NCBI GenBank assembly: GCA_020310875.1
Contig: CM035407.1
Span: forward strand, 90,936,632-91,000,631
Length of the DNA stretch: 64,000 nt
Direction: 5' to 3'
Source: Ceratopteris richardii
Taxonomy: Eukaryota; Streptophyta; Polypodiopsida; Polypodiales; Pteridaceae
Shown here: in pieces, positions 48,337 through 64,000 of the stretch
Layout of the letters: each line of letters starts with the position of its first letter
How positions within the stretch are numbered: position 1 is the stretch's first letter
Program-made: the position numbers and the translations under genes
Notes under the pieces: generated by a model
The model's database searches: none
What the model saw: the letters and a program-made list of their open reading frames with translations, nothing else
What the model was told of the DNA's origin: nothing

Positions 48337-49295
48337 AAGTTGGACATCAAAACTAGATTTTTGAATGGGGACTCACATAAACATGGATATGTTTTTCAGC
48401 CCCATGACTTTTTATAGAAAGGGAATGAAAAACAAAGTGTGTAGATTAAAACAAGCATTTTATAGATTCAAGCAAGCAACTTACGCTTGATATGGAAAAT
48501 ACATGTCTACTTATTGTCAGATGGATTTTGTAATAGCCCAACTAAAAGCACATGTACGTAGAGTATGAAAATGGTGTGCTTCTAATAACTTTACTTTATG
48601 TTAATGACGTGTTACGCATGGTTCTTACGAGATGCATATTTTTCAACTTAAGGTCGATATGCATGCCTCTTTTGAAGTTTCATATTTGAGGCATTCTCAT
48701 CATTATTTGGGAATTTATTTTATGCAAGTTGATGACAGTGTTGCTTTGTGTTGAAAAAAATAGATTAACACTGATTCACATGTTTTGGCCTTGAGTGCTA
48801 ATTAATTGCAACTCCCATGGAAATAGGTTTAGGATTAAGTCTTCACGATGTTGGAGATGTACTTGATGTTGACTTTATTAGCGAGGTGCCTTATTTATGT
48901 ATGCATTACTAGGCTTGACATTCAAATTTCTATTTCTAAAGTGGGCCTATTTAAGCACAAACTAGAGATCAAGCATTGAAAGTACTTATGTATAGCATTC
49001 ACTTGTTTGACATTAAATACCTAGAATTGTTTAATCTCAAATAGGGGTCCATTACATGCTCTTTTTTACTTTGATTGGGTTGATTGTTATGACGTGTGTC
49101 CATCAATGGTTTTTGCTTAATGCATAGTAGTTCATGCATACCTCTGGTTGTGAGGTTAAGTATAAGGAAGCTTTCGCAATTGTTGAGTGTGTGTGGCATG
49201 GTTTTTTTATCTGATTGGGTTGGTTATTAAGAAAATTTTGTTTCCATGACATTATGTTTCATGTTTGGTGGCTCATGCATATCTTGGTTGAGCGA
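48337..49295 (+). pseudogene. R10b: R3-family RT/RNase H fragment, opposite orientation
   Basis: The plus strand matches R3 from about 19096 (QLDIK) to about 19950 (start of RNase H, SWLSE/K) at low identity with many indels. It starts within a few bases of the end of R10a and in the opposite direction. A short part (around 49105-49140 and 49245-49290) is duplicated. Confidence 0.7.
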
Positions 49296-50069
49296 GATCC
49301 AAGCAATGCCAAGAATTTGAATTTTATATATCTAAGAACTTAAACCTTTCTTTCCCACTACTACAAATATGACAAGTAATAAAACCATAAGAGTTGGGAC
49401 GCACATACCTCTTATACTGCTCTCTAAATAAAAGGATTCATGTAGTGCATAGGCCTTGTACTGCGTGGTAGTCCTTGAAGCATATAGACATGCTATAAAA
49501 ACTTCATATGGTTAGCTCTTCCCATGACAATACAAGTTAACTTCCGTTATATTGCATGTTATGCATAGTTTTAAAAATATCGAACAATGGAATTATAATT
49601 CTACTGAAAAACTACAATACTAAAATAAAAGTACATATTTACTTCTTTACCCAATGAAGAAGTATGGATTCAAACTTACCATGCATAGCTTAAGAAGACA
49701 TCCCCTCACCTTGTGTTCGGGGATAGAATTATCTTAATATCAAAATAAAGACTCCCAAAAGAAGGCCGCAAGCTGAGTCCCTTTGATGTCTGACAAAAGT
49801 GGCCAAAATTCAACCCATAATAGAGCGTTGCAACTAAAAAAAACAAGAAATAAAACTGCAAAAAATGTCACTAAAATTTTGAAAATCAGAGAAGGATTAG
49901 AAATATGAATAAATTAAAAGTGAAAAATCGAGATTTCATATTTTAAAAAAAATCACTAAAAATAGAAGTACCAAAAACCTCAAGAGCCTACTTCATTGAA
50001 AATGCTAGTGACCAATTTGAATAAAACAGTCGAAGAACTGCCCTCATCTCACTTTTCTTCACATGGAGA

Positions 50070-50520
50070 TTAGGACAAGCAAGAAACTCATAGGTTTCCT
50101 TCACTTTACCATGAATACCCCCACTCAGTCACAGTCTACATACTCCTAATTAGCATACAATGTTCATGCCTGCAGACCTAATGATAGACTTGAACCAAAG
50201 CAGAGCCTACAATTGGAGCCACTTGCTGTGGATGCAGCCAACAGTCAAAAAACTTAGCCCTAGTCTTACTTTTCGTTATACAAGGAAATAGGACAAGCAG
50301 GACACTCCATCAGTGATCGAGTTTCTCACTTTACTATGAATATCCCCACCCAATCAAGGAGATTAGGACAAGCAGGGCATTTCTCCATGTAGACATCAGT
50401 GATCAAGTGAGTTTCCTTCACTTTACTATAATTATCCCCACCCAATCAGTCTACATACTCAAAAACATGATCGTACAAAGTTCATGCCTGCAGACCTGAT
50501 GACAGACTTGAACCAGGCAG
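50070..50520. repeat. Degenerate tandem repeat, three copies
   Basis: Units contain ggacaagca, gtttccttcactttac, tatcccc/tacccccac and cagtctacatac. Copies are at about 50070-50220, 50284-50360 and 50363-50520. The first and third also share a tail (ttcatgcctgcagacct, then gacttgaacca). Confidence 0.65.
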
Positions 50521-50766
50521 CCAGGAATTATATATGATAAAAGTTGCACATTTATATTTCCTGTTACATCAGAAAACTTCTTTAATAAAGAAGTCCAAAA
50601 AATTCCAATAATGCAGATGTCACATTGTTTTTAGTGAAATACCAAAAAGATCGCCACTTTGAAATAATCAGATCTTCCATTAAACACAAGCTGATCTAAG
50701 GCTTTATTTAGTAAACTACTGAAAAGATTGCCAAGTGAATTCACTCGGATCTTCCAAGTAACACAA

Positions 50767-51076
50767 ATTATTCACACAGTTATCCACACACACGGAGTAA
50801 CAGCTTGTCACATGTCCTGAAATGATCAAAATCTTCCATAGACAAAAAGTCCAAAAATAACATATTCTTCGCTCACATGAAAAATGAGAAGACATCAATA
50901 AATATATACACAGTTTCTAGGATGAAAATTATTCACACAGTTATCCACACACACGGAGTAACAGCTTGTCACATGTCCTGAAATGATCAAAATCTTCCAT
51001 AGAAGAACGTATTCTTCGCTCACATGAAAAATGAGAAGACATCAATAAATATATACACAGTTTCTAGGATGAAAAA
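50767..51076. repeat. Recent tandem duplication, period 161 bp
   Basis: Copy 1 (50767-50927) and copy 2 (50928-51076) are almost identical (attattcacacagttatcc...tttctaggatgaaa). Copy 2 has a 13-bp deletion near 51004. Confidence 0.9.
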
Positions 51077-51334
51077 TTGATTTATCTCAGTGCTGATTAT
51101 CTTTCAACTTCCAAGCTCAAAACATTTACAGTATTTGAACTAATCAGGCTCATTAAGCACTACTTCGCTGTTTAAAAATAAGTCACAGGAGAAGTTGCTG
51201 TCCATAACAGAAAAAATCAAACCCTAGGGCAGCAGATGTTACATTAATGTAATGGCCACATTTGTAGTCAAACTTTATCACGAAATTCAAAACTGACTTC
51301 AGGGTTCAGCACTCTGAACGAATGGGGTATCCAT

Positions 51335-63917
<12,583 letters not shown>

Positions 63918-64000
63918 CTGGATACACAAAAAGGACTTATGTTGTTAGGTAACTAGATCGATTGCATGAAAACTAAATGTGCATTTGCGTGTAGAAGGAT

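Larger units (their letters stand above)
49296..51334. other. Region 3' of the Nudix gene
   Basis: No coding domain. It probably includes the 3' UTR of the gene. A minus-strand AATAAA-type signal (CTAAATAAAGCC) is seen at about 50701-50712, roughly 630 nt past the stop, but the true end cannot be determined. Tandem repeats are listed separately. Confidence 0.4.

Overview
This window is nuclear DNA of a land plant with a large, repeat-rich genome. It holds one recognisable host gene, nested and decayed LTR retrotransposons whose intact primer sites match initiator tRNA-Met, and stop-codon decay concentrated at CAG and CGA codons, as expected from plant-style CG/CHG cytosine methylation. A fern, lycophyte or gymnosperm would fit, but I cannot name the species.

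Layout. 1-10985: R0, an old minus-strand Ty1/copia element (3' LTR 471-1402), split by R1, a young minus-strand copia (3634-10108, TSD ACTAT, LTRs about 99.5% identical). 10986-12988: a plus-strand leader fragment of the R3 family joined to a Ty3/gypsy integrase remnant. 12989-24134: R2, a plus-strand copia carrying an antisense 5S-rRNA/tRNA-like block in its leader and split by R3 (15478-20622, TSD TCTGA). 25901-30981: R4, a minus-strand sister of R3 (TSD ATGGT). 31820-36360: copia fragments R5, R6 and R7. 38165-44525: R8, an R3-family 5' fragment split by R9, a minus-strand copia (38444-44294, TSD ATTTT). 47455-49295: two R3-family reverse-transcriptase fragments in opposite orientations (R10a, R10b).

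From 51335 to beyond the right edge lies the host gene on the minus strand: a Nudix hydrolase of the plant diphosphoinositol-polyphosphate phosphohydrolase type (NUDT12/13/16-like). Four exons are visible: 63917-63803, 63714-63631, 51709-51563 and 51433-51335. The first coding part lies outside the window. One intron is 11,921 nt long. I found no LTR retrotransposon in it. It contains two hAT-like non-autonomous DNA transposons with 8-bp TSDs, a SINE-like segment, tandem duplications and long microsatellites.

No retrotransposon here encodes an uninterrupted gag-pol. R1 is closest, with two nonsense codons, one frameshift and a lost integrase catalytic glutamate. In the R3/R4 pair, all twelve nonsense codons I could compare sit where the sister copy has CAG, CAA or CGA, a clean internal record of methylcytosine deamination.
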